Of a stretch of DNA of 64,000 nt, positions 26,178 through 35,355 are shown in pieces. The DNA comes from Bradyrhizobium sp. 199. GTDB taxonomy: Bacteria; Pseudomonadota; Alphaproteobacteria; Rhizobiales; Xanthobacteraceae. A model generated the notes under the pieces. It saw only the letters and a program-made list of their open reading frames with translations. It ran no database searches and was not told the origin of the DNA. The position numbers and the translations under genes are program-made. Each line of letters opens with the position of its first letter. The stretch's first letter is position 1. The stretch lies in contig NZ_JADPJI010000005.1 in the NCBI RefSeq assembly GCF_023073355.1, forward strand, positions 2,170,001-2,234,000. The letters are read 5' to 3'.

Positions 26178-27266
26178 TCAGCCGCGCGTGCGCGAGCGGA
26201 TCATGAAGCTGTCGTAGGTATATTCGGCAACCTGCCACCACAGATATTCGTCGGAGCGGTAGGCCTGCATGGCGTCGATCGACTTCTTGAAATCGGCGTT
26301 CTTGGCCGAGATCTCGCCCCACAGCTCGTTGGTCGCCTTGAGGCAGGCTTCCAGCACCTCGTTGGTGAAGGGACGAAGCTGGGTGCCGCCGGCAACCAGC
26401 CGCTTCAGCGCCGCCGGGTTCTGCATGTCGTAGCGCGCGGCCATCCAGGTGTTGGCGTTGGCCGTCGCGTTGGTGAGGATCGCCTGGTAGCTCTTGGGCA
26501 GTGCATTGAACTTTTCCAGGTTGGCAAAGGCGTGGACGGTGGGACCGCCTTCCCAGAAGCCCGGATAATAGTAGTACTTGGCGACCTTGGCGAAGCCGAG
26601 CTTCTCGTCATCGTAGGGGCCGACCCACTCGGCCGCATCGATAGTGCCCTTCTCCAGCGCCGGATAGATGTCGCCGCCAGCGAGTTGCTGCGGCACCACG
26701 CCGACCTTCTGCAGCACCTGGCCCGCAATGCCGCCGATGCGCATCTTCAGGCCGGAGAGGTCGGCGACGGTCTTGATCTCCTTGCGGAACCAGCCGCCCA
26801 TCTGGGTGCCGGTGTTGCCGCACGGGAAGCCGACGACGTTCGACTTCTTGAAGAACTCGTTGGCGAGCTCATTGCCGCCGCCCTGATAGAGCCACGAGTT
26901 CTGCTGGCGCGCATTGAGGCCGAATGGCACCGAGGCAAAGATCGAGAAGGTCGGGTCCTTGCCGACATAGTAGTAGGACACCGTGTGGCACATCTCGACC
27001 GTGCCGCTGGAGGTTGCATCGAGTGCCTGCAGGCCGGGAACGAGCTCGCCGGCGGCGAACACCTGGATCTGGAACTTGTTGTCGGTCATTTCGGCAACGT
27101 ATTTCGCCACCTGCTCGGCACCGCCATAGATGGTATCGAGCGACTTCGGGAAGCTCGAAGTCAGGCGCCACTTGATCTCAGGCGAGGACTGCGCGATCGC
27201 CGGCGAGGCCACTGCGGTCGCCGCCGCGCCTGCTGCCGACACTTTCAGAAAATCACGACGCTTCAT
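26178..27266 (-). CDS. TRAP transporter substrate-binding protein 2 (FcbT1/TakP-like)
   Basis: Second 362-residue COG4663 receptor. It starts MKRRDFLKVSAAGAAATAV with a Tat-like signal, continues SPEIKWRLTSSFPKSLDTIYGGAEQ, and shares GTIDAAEWVGPYDDEKLGF and GNTGTQMGGWFRKE-type blocks with its neighbour. ATG 27266 follows GGAGAG; a much longer open frame upstream to 27683 is a shadow of the opposite strand. The two receptors probably use the DctQM permeases at 17.7-20 kb, with different ligands or affinities (inference). Confidence 0.92.
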   Translation of the reverse strand: MKRRDFLKVSAAGAAATAVASPAIAQSSPEIKWRLTSSFPKSLDTIYGGAEQVAKYVAEMTDNKFQIQVFAAGELVPGLQALDATSSGTVEMCHTVSYYYVGKDPTFSIFASVPFGLNARQQNSWLYQGGGNELANEFFKKSNVVGFPCGNTGTQMGGWFRKEIKTVADLSGLKMRIGGIAGQVLQKVGVVPQQLAGGDIYPALEKGTIDAAEWVGPYDDEKLGFAKVAKYYYYPGFWEGGPTVHAFANLEKFNALPKSYQAILTNATANANTWMAARYDMQNPAALKRLVAGGTQLRPFTNEVLEACLKATNELWGEISAKNADFKKSIDAMQAYRSDEYLWWQVAEYTYDSFMIRSRTRG

Positions 27267-27483
27267 CTTCAGGTCTCTCCTTGCTGGGGCGTTTCCCCTT
27301 GACTTCTCTTGTGCCGCCGCTGATTCCGGCGACGCGCCGGGGCGCGTCGAACCGATGGGGCTTTGACTGCGGTGGCCTTTAACACGGAAGCCCCGCTTGC
27401 GGAACGCGACAATGGCATGACGGGGCTCTACGAAAGTCGCATGTCCCCAAAGGGTGAGGAGGCGTGCGCCGCGGACGGCCGAT

Positions 27484-28626
27484 TCAAGCCGCCTGGATGA
27501 CGCCCTTGAGCTGGTCCCGGACCTGCCCTGCAATGGCGCGGTAGATCGCCGCATGGGGACCGTCCGGTTCGCTGTCGACAACGGGATTGCCGGCGTCCGA
27601 GGTGGCCCGAATCGCCATGTGCAGCGGGATCTCGCCGAGGAACGGGACCTCGAGCTTCTCGGCCTCGTGCCGTGCCCCGCCATGGCCGAAAATGTCCGAC
27701 TTGGTGCCGCAATGCGGGCACTGGAAGTAGCTCATGTTCTCGACGATGCCGAGCACGGGCACGTTGACCTTCTTGAACATGGCAAGTCCCCGCCGGGCAT
27801 CGATCAGCGACAGGTCCTGTGGGGTCGAGACGATCACCGCGCCCTTGAGCGGCACGTTCTGCGCCAGCGTGAGCTGGGCATCGCCGGTGCCCGGCGGCAT
27901 GTCGACCACGAGAACGTCGAGCTTGCCCCATTCGACATCGCGCAGCATCTGCGTCACCGCCGACATCACCATGGGACCGCGCCAGATCATCGCGGTCTCC
28001 TCCTCCACCAAAAACCCGATCGACATGATGGCGAGACCGAAGCGCCGAAGCGGAATCATTTTGCGCTCGTCGTTCAGCTCCGGCTTGTCGTGCAGACCCG
28101 TCAGGCGCGGCACCGAGGGACCGTAGATGTCGGCATCGAGCAACCCGACCTTGAGGCCGAGGTCGCGCAGGCCCAGCGCCAGATTGAGAGCGGTGGTCGA
28201 CTTGCCGACGCCGCCCTTGCCGGAGGCGACCGCGATCACGGCGGCAACGCCCGGGATCTCCGACTGGCGTGCCATGGGCGATTGGGCGCCGCCCTGCGGC
28301 GGCGGCTTGTGGGCGTGCACCGGCTGCACGCCCGGCGTGCCGCGGCTGGGTTGCGGAGGCGGTGGCGGTGCGGAGCCCGGCTTGCGCTCGGCTGTCAGCG
28401 CCACCATGACGGTGGTGACGCTGGGAATGGCGCGGACGGCGGCCTCCGCTTCGGCCCGGATGGATTCCCAGGCCCTGGCCTCGGCGGCGTCGACATTGAT
28501 CGAGAAGAACACCTTGCCGTCGGACGCGCTGATGGCACTCAGCACATTAGCATTGGTGAGCGCGACCCCGCGGGGCGACTTGATCCTGGCGAGGCTGTCG
28601 AGAACTTGTTGCTGCGTCACGCTCAA
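27484..28626 (-). CDS. Mrp/ApbC family iron-sulfur carrier ATPase
   Basis: A 380-residue P-loop protein that holds and transfers Fe-S clusters. N-terminal DUF59/MIP18-like domain (LDSLARIKSPRGVALTNANV), a Pro-rich linker around residue 125, then the deviant Walker A VASGKGGVGKSTTA. VVDMPPGTGDAQLT and the cluster-binding CxxC in FQCPHCGTKSDIFG follow. TTG 28626 is preceded by AGGAGA and gives the family N-terminus; GTG two codons later is an alternative. Confidence 0.92.
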   Translation of the reverse strand: MSVTQQQVLDSLARIKSPRGVALTNANVLSAISASDGKVFFSINVDAAEARAWESIRAEAEAAVRAIPSVTTVMVALTAERKPGSAPPPPPQPSRGTPGVQPVHAHKPPPQGGAQSPMARQSEIPGVAAVIAVASGKGGVGKSTTALNLALGLRDLGLKVGLLDADIYGPSVPRLTGLHDKPELNDERKMIPLRRFGLAIMSIGFLVEEETAMIWRGPMVMSAVTQMLRDVEWGKLDVLVVDMPPGTGDAQLTLAQNVPLKGAVIVSTPQDLSLIDARRGLAMFKKVNVPVLGIVENMSYFQCPHCGTKSDIFGHGGARHEAEKLEVPFLGEIPLHMAIRATSDAGNPVVDSEPDGPHAAIYRAIAGQVRDQLKGVIQAA

Positions 28627-28639
28627 AGCGCATCTCCTG

Positions 28640-28745
28640 AACGGAGCCTGATCCGGACCTGGAGGGCCGCGCCAGCGCAAAGCGTGGAGCGGCTTTCCGG
28701 CAAGGTCATGCTCGAGACTTTAGGATGCCCCATTAGAGCGGAAAC
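28640..28745. repeat. Degenerate palindromic intergenic repeat, copy 2
   Basis: TGATCCGGA near 28649, AAGCGTGGAGCGGCTTTCCG near 28680 and GGTCATGCTCGAGACTTTAG near 28704 match the order of elements in the repeat at 13934, with several changes. It lies between the Mrp gene and the VOC gene. Confidence 0.5.
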
Positions 28746-28755
28746 GCCCAAAAGG

Positions 28756-29193
28756 CTACTGCCTGCCGATATCGTCAGCCATCTCCGCGGGCGCGGCCCC
28801 CTGCTCGCTGGCAGCCTCGTAGTTCAGCTCGATCATGACCCCGTTGGGGTCGTAAACGAAGATCTGCCAGAGGTCGCCGCCGGGCACCTGGCGGGAGTCG
28901 AATTTCATCCCCTTGGATGCCAGCCGCTGCCTCATGCCGTCAAAGCCGCGGCTGGCGAAAGCGACGTGGTGGACAACGCCGGAATCCGGCTTTTGTGGCT
29001 CGGCCGTCGCAGAAATATCGACGAGATGCACCACCGCCTTGCCCTCGCTGTACATCCAGGCGCCGGGGAAGGCGAAGTTCGGCCGCGCGCCTTTTTCAAG
29101 GCCCAGCACATCCTCGTAAAAGCGGACGGTCCCGGCCAGATTCCGGGTCCGGATGTTGAAATGATCGAGGACGCCAACGCTCACGCCGCCCAT
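28756..29193 (-). CDS. VOC family (glyoxalase-fold) protein
   Basis: A 145-residue vicinal-oxygen-chelate protein with two beta-alpha-beta-beta-beta modules. The first is LDHFNIRTRNLAGTVRFYEDVLGL; the second begins VVHHVAFASRGFDGMRQRL. The candidate metal ligands are His of LDHFN, His of GVVHHVAF and Glu of NGVMIELNYE. The reaction is not predictable. ATG 29193 follows GGGAGCGAGAGC. Confidence 0.88.
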   Translation of the reverse strand: MGGVSVGVLDHFNIRTRNLAGTVRFYEDVLGLEKGARPNFAFPGAWMYSEGKAVVHLVDISATAEPQKPDSGVVHHVAFASRGFDGMRQRLASKGMKFDSRQVPGGDLWQIFVYDPNGVMIELNYEAASEQGAAPAEMADDIGRQ

Positions 29194-29393
29194 GCTCTCG
29201 CTCCCTTTTTTTGAAGTCCTTAGGTGCCGCCATCCTAGCACAGGGGGCCGCCAAACGAAGCCGTTGCCCTCCCGGCTTAACGGTTTATGGTGCGCCTCCG
29301 ATCCGCCCTCGCAGCGGAACTTCGAGGACGCCGCCTGGCGCGCCCTCGCCCGGATACAACCGTAAAACTCAAGCTACGGACAAGGTACCACAG

Positions 29394-30266
29394 ATGGCTA
29401 AAATCGCTTTCCTCGGTCTCGGCGTCATGGGCTTCCCCATGGCCGGACACCTCGTGAAAAAAGGGGGCCATGAGGTCACCGTCTACAACCGCACCGCGGC
29501 CAAGGCGAAGGAATGGGCGGACAAGTTCGGCGGCAAGACAGCGGCGACCCCGAAGGCCGCCGCCGAAGGCCAGGATTTCGTGATGTGCTGCGTCGGCAAC
29601 GACAACGATCTGCGCGCGGTCGCGACCGGCGCCGACGGCGCTTTCGCCGGCATGAGGAAGGGTGCGAGCTTCGTCGATCACACCACCGCCTCCGCCGAGG
29701 TCGCACGCGAGCTGGACGCAGCCGCCACCAAGGCCGGCTTCAAATTCGTCGATGCACCGGTCTCCGGCGGCCAGGCCGGCGCCGAGAACGGCGCGCTGAC
29801 AGTGATGTGCGGCGGCACGCAAGATGCCTATTCCGGCGCCGAGCCCATCATCACAGGCGCCTATGCGCGGATGTGCAAACTGCTCGGGCCCGCCGGAAGC
29901 GGCCAACTGACGAAGATGGTCAACCAGATCTGCATCGCCGGTCTGGTGCAGGGTCTCTCCGAAGGTATCCACTTCGCCAAGAAGAGCGGCCTCGACGTCG
30001 CCGCGGTGATCGAGACCATCTCCAAGGGCGCGGCGCAGTCCTGGCAGATGGAAAATCGCTACAAGACCATGAACGACGACAAATACGATTTCGGCTTCGC
30101 GGTGGAATGGATGCGCAAGGACCTCTCGATCTCGCTGGCTGAAGCCCGCCGCAACGGCGCCACCCTGCCGGTGACCGCACTCGTCGACCAGTTCTACGCC
30201 GAGGTCGAGAAGATGGGCGGCAAGCGCTGGGATACGTCGAGCCTGCTTGCACGCCTGCAACGCTGA
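29394..30266 (+). CDS. Beta-hydroxyacid dehydrogenase (3-hydroxyisobutyrate dehydrogenase-like)
   Basis: A 290-residue NAD(P)-dependent oxidoreductase. Rossmann motif FLGLGVMGFPMAGHL at the N-terminus, substrate-binding FVDAPVSGGQAGAENGAL, the catalytic Lys in GSGQLTKMVNQ, and a C-terminal helical domain with DFGFAVEWMRKDLSISL. The Asp/Arg preference for NADP cannot be settled by eye (VYNRTAAKA suggests NADP). ATG 29394 follows AAGGT. Substrate could be 3-hydroxyisobutyrate, tartronate semialdehyde or glyoxylate. Confidence 0.9.
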   Translation: MAKIAFLGLGVMGFPMAGHLVKKGGHEVTVYNRTAAKAKEWADKFGGKTAATPKAAAEGQDFVMCCVGNDNDLRAVATGADGAFAGMRKGASFVDHTTASAEVARELDAAATKAGFKFVDAPVSGGQAGAENGALTVMCGGTQDAYSGAEPIITGAYARMCKLLGPAGSGQLTKMVNQICIAGLVQGLSEGIHFAKKSGLDVAAVIETISKGAAQSWQMENRYKTMNDDKYDFGFAVEWMRKDLSISLAEARRNGATLPVTALVDQFYAEVEKMGGKRWDTSSLLARLQR

Positions 30267-30387
30267 GGAGCGCGTGACGGTCGCTGCCGGGCAGCTGCGA
30301 CCGTCACCGGCCTTGACGCTGCGCTGGCGCATCGTCAAGGCCTGACAAGCGCAATAGAGCCGAAGAACGAATTCCGGGGGGACCGAT

Positions 30388-31668
30388 TTGCTGAGCGTGA
30401 TAGCCGTCGTTTTCATCGTTGCGTATGCAGCCATCGCGCTCGAACACCCGCTCGGCGTCAACAAGAGCGCTTCGGCTCTGCTCGGAGCGGGCCTGCTCTG
30501 GACCATCTATGCGATCTCCGTTGGGGACGCTTCGCTCGTCAATCACCAGCTCGACGAATCCGTCGCCTCGACCGCGCAAATCGTCTTCTTCCTGATCGGC
30601 GCCATGACGATCGTCGAGGTGATCGACGCCCACAACGGCTTCGAGGTCATCACCTCGGTCATCCGCACCACGAAGCAGACCACGTTGATGTGGATCATCG
30701 GCTTCGTGACGTTCTTCCTGAGCGCGATCCTCGACAATCTGACGACCACCATCGTGATGGTCTCGCTGATCCAGAAGCTGATCGGCAACAAGAACGATCG
30801 CCTGCTATTCGCCTCCCTCATCGTCATCGCCGCCAATGCGGGCGGTGCCTGGACGGTGATCGGCGACGTCACGACGACGATGCTCTGGATTGGTGGACAG
30901 ATCACGCCCGTCAGCATCATGAAATCGGTGTTCCTGCCGTCCCTATTCAATCTGCTCATGCCGCTGTTCATCATCGGCTACTCCGTCAGAGGGAAGGACA
31001 TCGCTCCGCCGCCGCAGCGGGAAGCGCAGGCTCTCAAGGTCGAGGTGTTCGAGCGCAATCTGATGTTCTATCTCGGGCTCGGTACGCTGGTCGCGGTCCC
31101 GGTTTTCAAGGCCGTGACGCATCTCGCCCCTTTCATGGGCATCCTGTTCGGGCTGGGCATCCTTTGGCTGGTCGGCGAGATCGTTCACCGCCACAAGGAC
31201 GAGGATGCGCGTCGGCCCCTCACCCTCGTCCATGCGCTGACCCGCATCGACATGAGCTCCATCGTGTTCTTCGTCGGCATCCTCTTGGCCGTCGCGTGCC
31301 TGGAGCACGCCCGGGTCCTTGAGCTGTTGGCGAAATGGCTCGACGCCACCGTCGGCCGCCTCGACATCATCGTCATCCTGCTCGGTCTCTTGAGCGCAAT
31401 CATCGACAACGTGCCGCTCGTCGCTGCCACAATGGGCATGTACAATCTGGCGCAATATCCGCCCGACAGCTTCATCTGGGAGTTCATCGCCTATTGCGCC
31501 GGCACTGGCGGCTCGATCCTGATCATCGGCTCGGCCGCGGGCGTTGCCGCCATGGGACTCGAGAAGATCGAGTTCTTCTGGTACGCCCGCCGCATCGCAG
31601 GCCCCGCGCTCGTGGGATATCTGGCGGGAGCGGTGGTATACATCGTGCAGTCCGCGGTGCTGCATTGA
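30388..31668 (+). CDS. nhaD: Na+/H+ antiporter, NhaD type
   Basis: A 426-residue inner-membrane antiporter of the ion-transporter superfamily. Landmarks are LSAILDNLTTTIVMVSLIQKL and AANAGGAWTVIGDVTTTMLW in the first half. LSAIIDNVPLVAATMGMY and YCAGTGGSILIIGSAAGVAAMG fill the inverted second half; the Asp-Asn pairs in the two unwound helices are the ion site. TTG 30388 is preceded by GGGGGGACC at good spacing. It stands alone on the plus strand. Confidence 0.92.
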   Translation: MLSVIAVVFIVAYAAIALEHPLGVNKSASALLGAGLLWTIYAISVGDASLVNHQLDESVASTAQIVFFLIGAMTIVEVIDAHNGFEVITSVIRTTKQTTLMWIIGFVTFFLSAILDNLTTTIVMVSLIQKLIGNKNDRLLFASLIVIAANAGGAWTVIGDVTTTMLWIGGQITPVSIMKSVFLPSLFNLLMPLFIIGYSVRGKDIAPPPQREAQALKVEVFERNLMFYLGLGTLVAVPVFKAVTHLAPFMGILFGLGILWLVGEIVHRHKDEDARRPLTLVHALTRIDMSSIVFFVGILLAVACLEHARVLELLAKWLDATVGRLDIIVILLGLLSAIIDNVPLVAATMGMYNLAQYPPDSFIWEFIAYCAGTGGSILIIGSAAGVAAMGLEKIEFFWYARRIAGPALVGYLAGAVVYIVQSAVLH

Positions 31669-31803
31669 ATGGCGCAGCCGATCCAAATTAACGCCGGGTT
31701 AACGTAATTCTTTAGCTCCTTAAGTCAGCTCTTAACGATTTCTTGCCAGAGATAGACAATGCAGAAGGCCCGCGTCCGGCGTGGGCAGGAATCGTGTTGC
31801 TTG

Positions 31804-33399
31804 ATGAGTAACCCCGCTGAAAAGCCCGAGGTTGTGCAGCTTCCGGCCGAGCCGGTGAGCGCTCCATCGGCGAGCAGCCGAAGGGCTGCGGCGCAGCGGG
31901 TGCGCGAGGCGCGCGACAAGTTAACATCCACCAGCGGAACCCGGCCGGCATTCGACGCCGAGATGCTGCGCCAATACGTCCAGACGCGGCTATCGGCTTC
32001 CTATGTCGTGATGCTGCTGGTGGTCGCGACCGGCGTGCTGTTCGGGCTGTGGATGCAGCCGATCCCGGCCGCAGCCTGGACCGCGGGCATGCTCTGCATC
32101 CACAGCGCCATGATCCGCAGTTGCCGCCGGTTCCTGATCGAGCCCAGCTCTCCAACCGCGACGCGGGCATGGCGGACGCGCTTCGTTGTGCTCGACCTGC
32201 TCTATGGCCTGTGCTGGATGGCGATCCTGATCCATCCCGTGCTCGACATGGTCACGGAAACGCTGATGATGTTCCTGATGCTGCTGGTGATCGCAGTGTC
32301 GAGCATGCTCGCCGCCAATTTGCCGATCGCGGCCCTTGCCGCCACCGCGCCGGTCGCGGTCGCGATGGCGCTGAGCTTCGCGATGACCGGCTCGCTGGAC
32401 AATTACGTCCTGGCTGCGCTCGCGCTCGGCGCTGAAGGCTACTTCGTGCTGCTGGCGCATCGCCTGCACTCCTCCACCTTCGCTACGCTGGAAGCACGCG
32501 CCGAGAAGGACGCGCTGATCGGCGAGCTCGAACAGGCTAAAGCGATCTCGGATGAAGCGCGCCATCGCGCCGAATCCGCCAACGTCGCCAAGTCGCGCTT
32601 CCTCGCGCAGATGAGCCACGAGCTGCGCACGCCGCTGAATGCCATCCTCGGTTTCTCCGAGGTGATGAAGAGCGAGATTTTCGGCGCCCATGCGGTGCCG
32701 GTCTACAAGGAGTACTCGGCGGACATCCATAATTCCGGCGTGCACCTGCTCAACCTCATCAACGAGATCCTCGACCTGTCGCGGATCGAGGCCGGCCGCT
32801 ACGAGTTGCACGAGGAAGCGGTGTCACTGGTCGGCATCGTCGCCGACTGCCATCATCTGATGAAGCTGCGTGCCTCGAGCCGCGGCATCACCATCCACGA
32901 GGTGTTCGAGCAGGCCATGCCGCGGCTCTGGGCCGACGAGCGCGCGATCCGCCAGGTCGTGCTCAACCTGCTCTCCAACTCGATCAAGTTCACCCCGCAG
33001 GGCGGCGAGATCTGGCTCAAGGCCGGGTGGACCGCTTCGGGCGGGCAGTATCTCTCGGTGAAGGATTCCGGTTCCGGCATTCCCGAGGACGAGATCCCGG
33101 TCGTGCTCGCCTCGTTCGGCCAGGGCTCCAACTCGATCAAGTCGGCCGAACAGGGCGCCGGTCTCGGCCTGCCAATCGCCAAGAATCTGATCGACCTGCA
33201 TGGCGGCACGTTCACGCTGAAATCCAAGTTGCGCATCGGCACCGAGGTGATCGTCACCTTCCCGCCGGAGCGCGTCATGAGCGCGCTTGCGCCGCTCTCG
33301 GACGATTCTCCACCGCTCCAGCCGGAGAGTTCCGTACTGCCCGACGAGAAGCGCCGGCCGCGCCACAAGCCGATCATGAGCGCAGGCACGGGCTCATAA
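31804..33399 (+). CDS. PleC/DivJ/PdhS-like sensor histidine kinase
   Basis: A kinase of 531 residues counted from ATG 31804 (ATG 31759 upstream would add 15). After a polar N-terminus come about six membrane helices with short loops, then a coiled-coil linker. The phosphorylation domain FLAQMSHELRTPLNAILGFSEVMKSE and an HATPase_c domain (NLLSNSIKFTPQGGE, DSGSGIPEDE, GAGLGLPIAKNL) follow. The HisKA sequence is of the kind that in alphaproteobacteria phosphorylates DivK/PleD, so a cell-cycle or polarity role is likely (family inference). No response regulator is adjacent. Confidence 0.88.
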   Translation: MSNPAEKPEVVQLPAEPVSAPSASSRRAAAQRVREARDKLTSTSGTRPAFDAEMLRQYVQTRLSASYVVMLLVVATGVLFGLWMQPIPAAAWTAGMLCIHSAMIRSCRRFLIEPSSPTATRAWRTRFVVLDLLYGLCWMAILIHPVLDMVTETLMMFLMLLVIAVSSMLAANLPIAALAATAPVAVAMALSFAMTGSLDNYVLAALALGAEGYFVLLAHRLHSSTFATLEARAEKDALIGELEQAKAISDEARHRAESANVAKSRFLAQMSHELRTPLNAILGFSEVMKSEIFGAHAVPVYKEYSADIHNSGVHLLNLINEILDLSRIEAGRYELHEEAVSLVGIVADCHHLMKLRASSRGITIHEVFEQAMPRLWADERAIRQVVLNLLSNSIKFTPQGGEIWLKAGWTASGGQYLSVKDSGSGIPEDEIPVVLASFGQGSNSIKSAEQGAGLGLPIAKNLIDLHGGTFTLKSKLRIGTEVIVTFPPERVMSALAPLSDDSPPLQPESSVLPDEKRRPRHKPIMSAGTGS

Positions 33400-33443
33400 C
33401 CAGATGCTTGCAGACATGCCCGACAATCCCCCACTATGTGCGA

Positions 33444-33647
33444 ATGAGCAAAGAAACGCCATGCGTCGCCGTCTGCATGATCGATCCCAGGACCAAACTA
33501 TGCTTCGGCTGCGGCCGGACCTTGCCCGAGATCGCTCGTTGGCACGCCATGGAAAGTGCGGAACGGCTCGCAGTCATGGCCCTGTTGCCGACACGCATGA
33601 CGGAAGCTGGATTGGTGCCGATCCCGGTATCTCCGGAACGCACCTGA
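33444..33647 (+). CDS. DUF1289 protein
   Basis: A 67-residue protein with the DUF1289 cysteine pattern: ETPCVAVCMIDPRTKLCFGCGRTLPEIARW, four cysteines that probably bind a metal or cluster (split here over residues 5-28). It overlaps no other gene and is followed after 28 bases by the protease gene. The ribosome site is weak; ATG 33444 is the start that gives the family N-terminus. Confidence 0.85.
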   Translation: MSKETPCVAVCMIDPRTKLCFGCGRTLPEIARWHAMESAERLAVMALLPTRMTEAGLVPIPVSPERT

Positions 33648-33675
33648 CCGGCCTACGCGCCTCCGGAGGCGCGCA

Positions 33676-34230
33676 ATGATCCGCTTCCTCCTCGTTCTCG
33701 TTATGCTTGCCGGCACGGCAGGTGCGGTCGTCGCCTATGGCGATCCCGAGCAGATCGCGCGCGCCAGCCACAAGGTCTCGCACATTTTCCGCGCGCAGAC
33801 GGCGACGCCCGCCCCCGCCGTGCAGATCCCACGCGGCCAGGGCGGCGAATTTGCGCTGCGTGCGAAGATCAACGGTGTCGCAGCGCCAATGGTGATCGAT
33901 ACCGGCGCGACGTCGGTGGTGCTGACCTGGGAAACCGCGAAAGCAATCGGCCTGCCGCTCGAGATGCTCGAATACGATGTCGATCTCGAAACCGCCGGTG
34001 GTCATACCAAGGCAGCCCGCCTCACGCTCGAGCGCCTCTCCGTCGGCCATCTGGTCGAAAAATCGGTGCCGGCCCTCGTCGTCCAGCGCGGACAGATGAA
34101 GACCAATCTGCTCGGCATGAGCTTCCTCGACCGCCTGGAAAGCTGGGGCGTCCGCGCCGACAAGCTGATGCTCACGGGCTATCCCGAACTTCAGAGCGGC
34201 CACCGCCGCTCGCGCACGGCGATGGACTAG
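33676..34230 (+). CDS. Retropepsin-like aspartic protease (TIGR02281)
   Basis: A 184-residue clan AA protease. N-terminal hydrophobic anchor (FLLVLVMLAGTAGAVVAYG), then the active-site motif MVIDTGATSVVLT with the D-T-G triad, and the conserved NLLGMSFLDRLESW near the C-terminus. Dimeric and membrane-anchored in the periplasm by family analogy; target unknown. ATG 33676 follows CCGGAGG. It converges on dusA with five bases between. Confidence 0.9.
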   Translation: MIRFLLVLVMLAGTAGAVVAYGDPEQIARASHKVSHIFRAQTATPAPAVQIPRGQGGEFALRAKINGVAAPMVIDTGATSVVLTWETAKAIGLPLEMLEYDVDLETAGGHTKAARLTLERLSVGHLVEKSVPALVVQRGQMKTNLLGMSFLDRLESWGVRADKLMLTGYPELQSGHRRSRTAMD

Positions 34231-34235
34231 CCGAC

Positions 34236-35225
34236 TTACGCCGCCTCGGCCGCCGCGCGTGCACCGACGCGCGCGATCGCATCGCGCAGCACCTCAAGGC
34301 CGGCGCCCGGCTTCACGCCTTGCTCTGCGAGATGGCGACGGAAGGCCCGTGCGCCGGGGACGGCGTGGAATGCACCGACGAAATGCCGCGTGATCGCATG
34401 CAGCCGCGTCCCGCGCGCGAGTTGCTGCTCGATGTAGGGCATCATCGCCTCGAGTGCATCCTGCATGGACCCATGCGGGGCCGCCTCGCCGAAGATATCG
34501 GAATCGACGGACAGCAGCCGCCACGGCTCCTGATAGGCGGCACGGCCGAGCATCACGCCGTCGACATGTTCGAGATGCGCCTTCGCCTCGTCAATTCCGG
34601 GAACGCCGCCATTGATGATCACGGGAACGCCGGGCATTGCGCGCTTGAGGCGATAGACGCGCTCATAGTCGAGCGGCGGGATGTCGCGGTTCTCCTTCGG
34701 CGACAAACCGTTGAGCCAAGCCTTGCGGGCATGCACGATCACCGCGTCGCAGCCGGAGGCGACCACCCCGCGCGCAAGCGCATCAAGCGCAATTTCCGGA
34801 TCCTGGTCGTCAATGCCGATACGGCACTTCACCGTCACGGGAACGGCGACGGCGCGCTTCATTGCTTCGACGCACCTCGCCACCAGCTCCGGCTCCGCCA
34901 TGAGGCAGGCGCCAAAACGACCATCCTTGACGCGATCGGACGGGCAACCGACGTTGAGATTGATCTCGTCATAGCCGAACGCCTCGCCGATCGCCGCCGC
35001 CTGCGCGAGCTCACGCCGGTCCGAGCCACCAAGCTGAAGCGCGACCGGATGCTCCATCGCGTCGAACCCGAGCAGCCGCTCCCGGTCGCCATGAATGATG
35101 GCGCCAGTGGTCAGCATCTCGGTATAGAGCAGCGCCCGCCGCGTCAGGTGACGATGGAATACCCGGCAGTGCCGGTCAGTCCAATCCATCATTGGCGCCA
35201 CGGAAAAGGGATAGTCTTGATGTTT
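34236..35225 (-). CDS. dusA: tRNA-dihydrouridine(20/20a) synthase
   Basis: FMN enzyme that reduces U20/U20a in tRNA. Family blocks: FSVAPMMDWTDRHCR, NLNVGCPSDRV, GRFGACLM with the catalytic Cys, VPVTVKCRIG, VIVHARKAWL and FNG-equivalent INGGV. TTG 35225 is chosen: AGGT is six bases upstream and the protein then begins close to the conserved KHQDYPFSVAP. GTG 35273 would extend it by 16 unconserved residues derived from the flank. The 5' end abuts a truncated integrase; dusA 5' ends are known insertion targets for integrative elements, so the present start may have been rebuilt by insertion. Confidence 0.9.
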   Translation of the reverse strand, partial: KHQDYPFSVAPMMDWTDRHCRVFHRHLTRRALLYTEMLTTGAIIHGDRERLLGFDAMEHPVALQLGGSDRRELAQAAAIGEAFGYDEINLNVGCPSDRVKDGRFGACLMAEPELVARCVEAMKRAVAVPVTVKCRIGIDDQDPEIALDALARGVVASGCDAVIVHARKAWLNGLSPKENRDIPPLDYERVYRLKRAMPGVPVIINGGVPGIDEAKAHLEHVDGVMLGRAAYQEPWRLLSVDSDIFGEAAPHGSMQDALEAMMPYIEQQLARGTRLHAITRHFVGAFHAVPGARAFRRHLAEQGVKPGAGLEVLRDAIARVGARAAAEAA

Positions 35226-35262
35226 CAATCGTTTACCTATGCTCTTAATGGAATGGAAGAAG

Positions 35263-35332
35263 AACGTGTGCACTCCAAATTAGCCGAAATTGCACACGTT
35301 TGTACCCGTTTTGACCTTGCACACATAGTGCA
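35263..35332. repeat. Inverted repeat cluster between dusA and the integrase remnant
   Basis: A perfect ten-base inverted repeat AACGTGTGCA (35263-35272) / TGCACACGTT (35291-35300) with an 18-base spacer. It is followed by a second smaller pair TGCAC (35319-35323) / GTGCA (35328-35332). The spacing and position fit arm-type binding sites for the recombinase or a repressor operator (inference). Confidence 0.6.
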
Positions 35333-35355
35333 CGCGAAAGCCGAAGTGCACATGC

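Noticed and set aside
35263..35332. Repeats near dusA as a plasmid-type origin or iterons
   Set aside because: Too few copies, no initiator gene, and an integrase remnant explains the position better.
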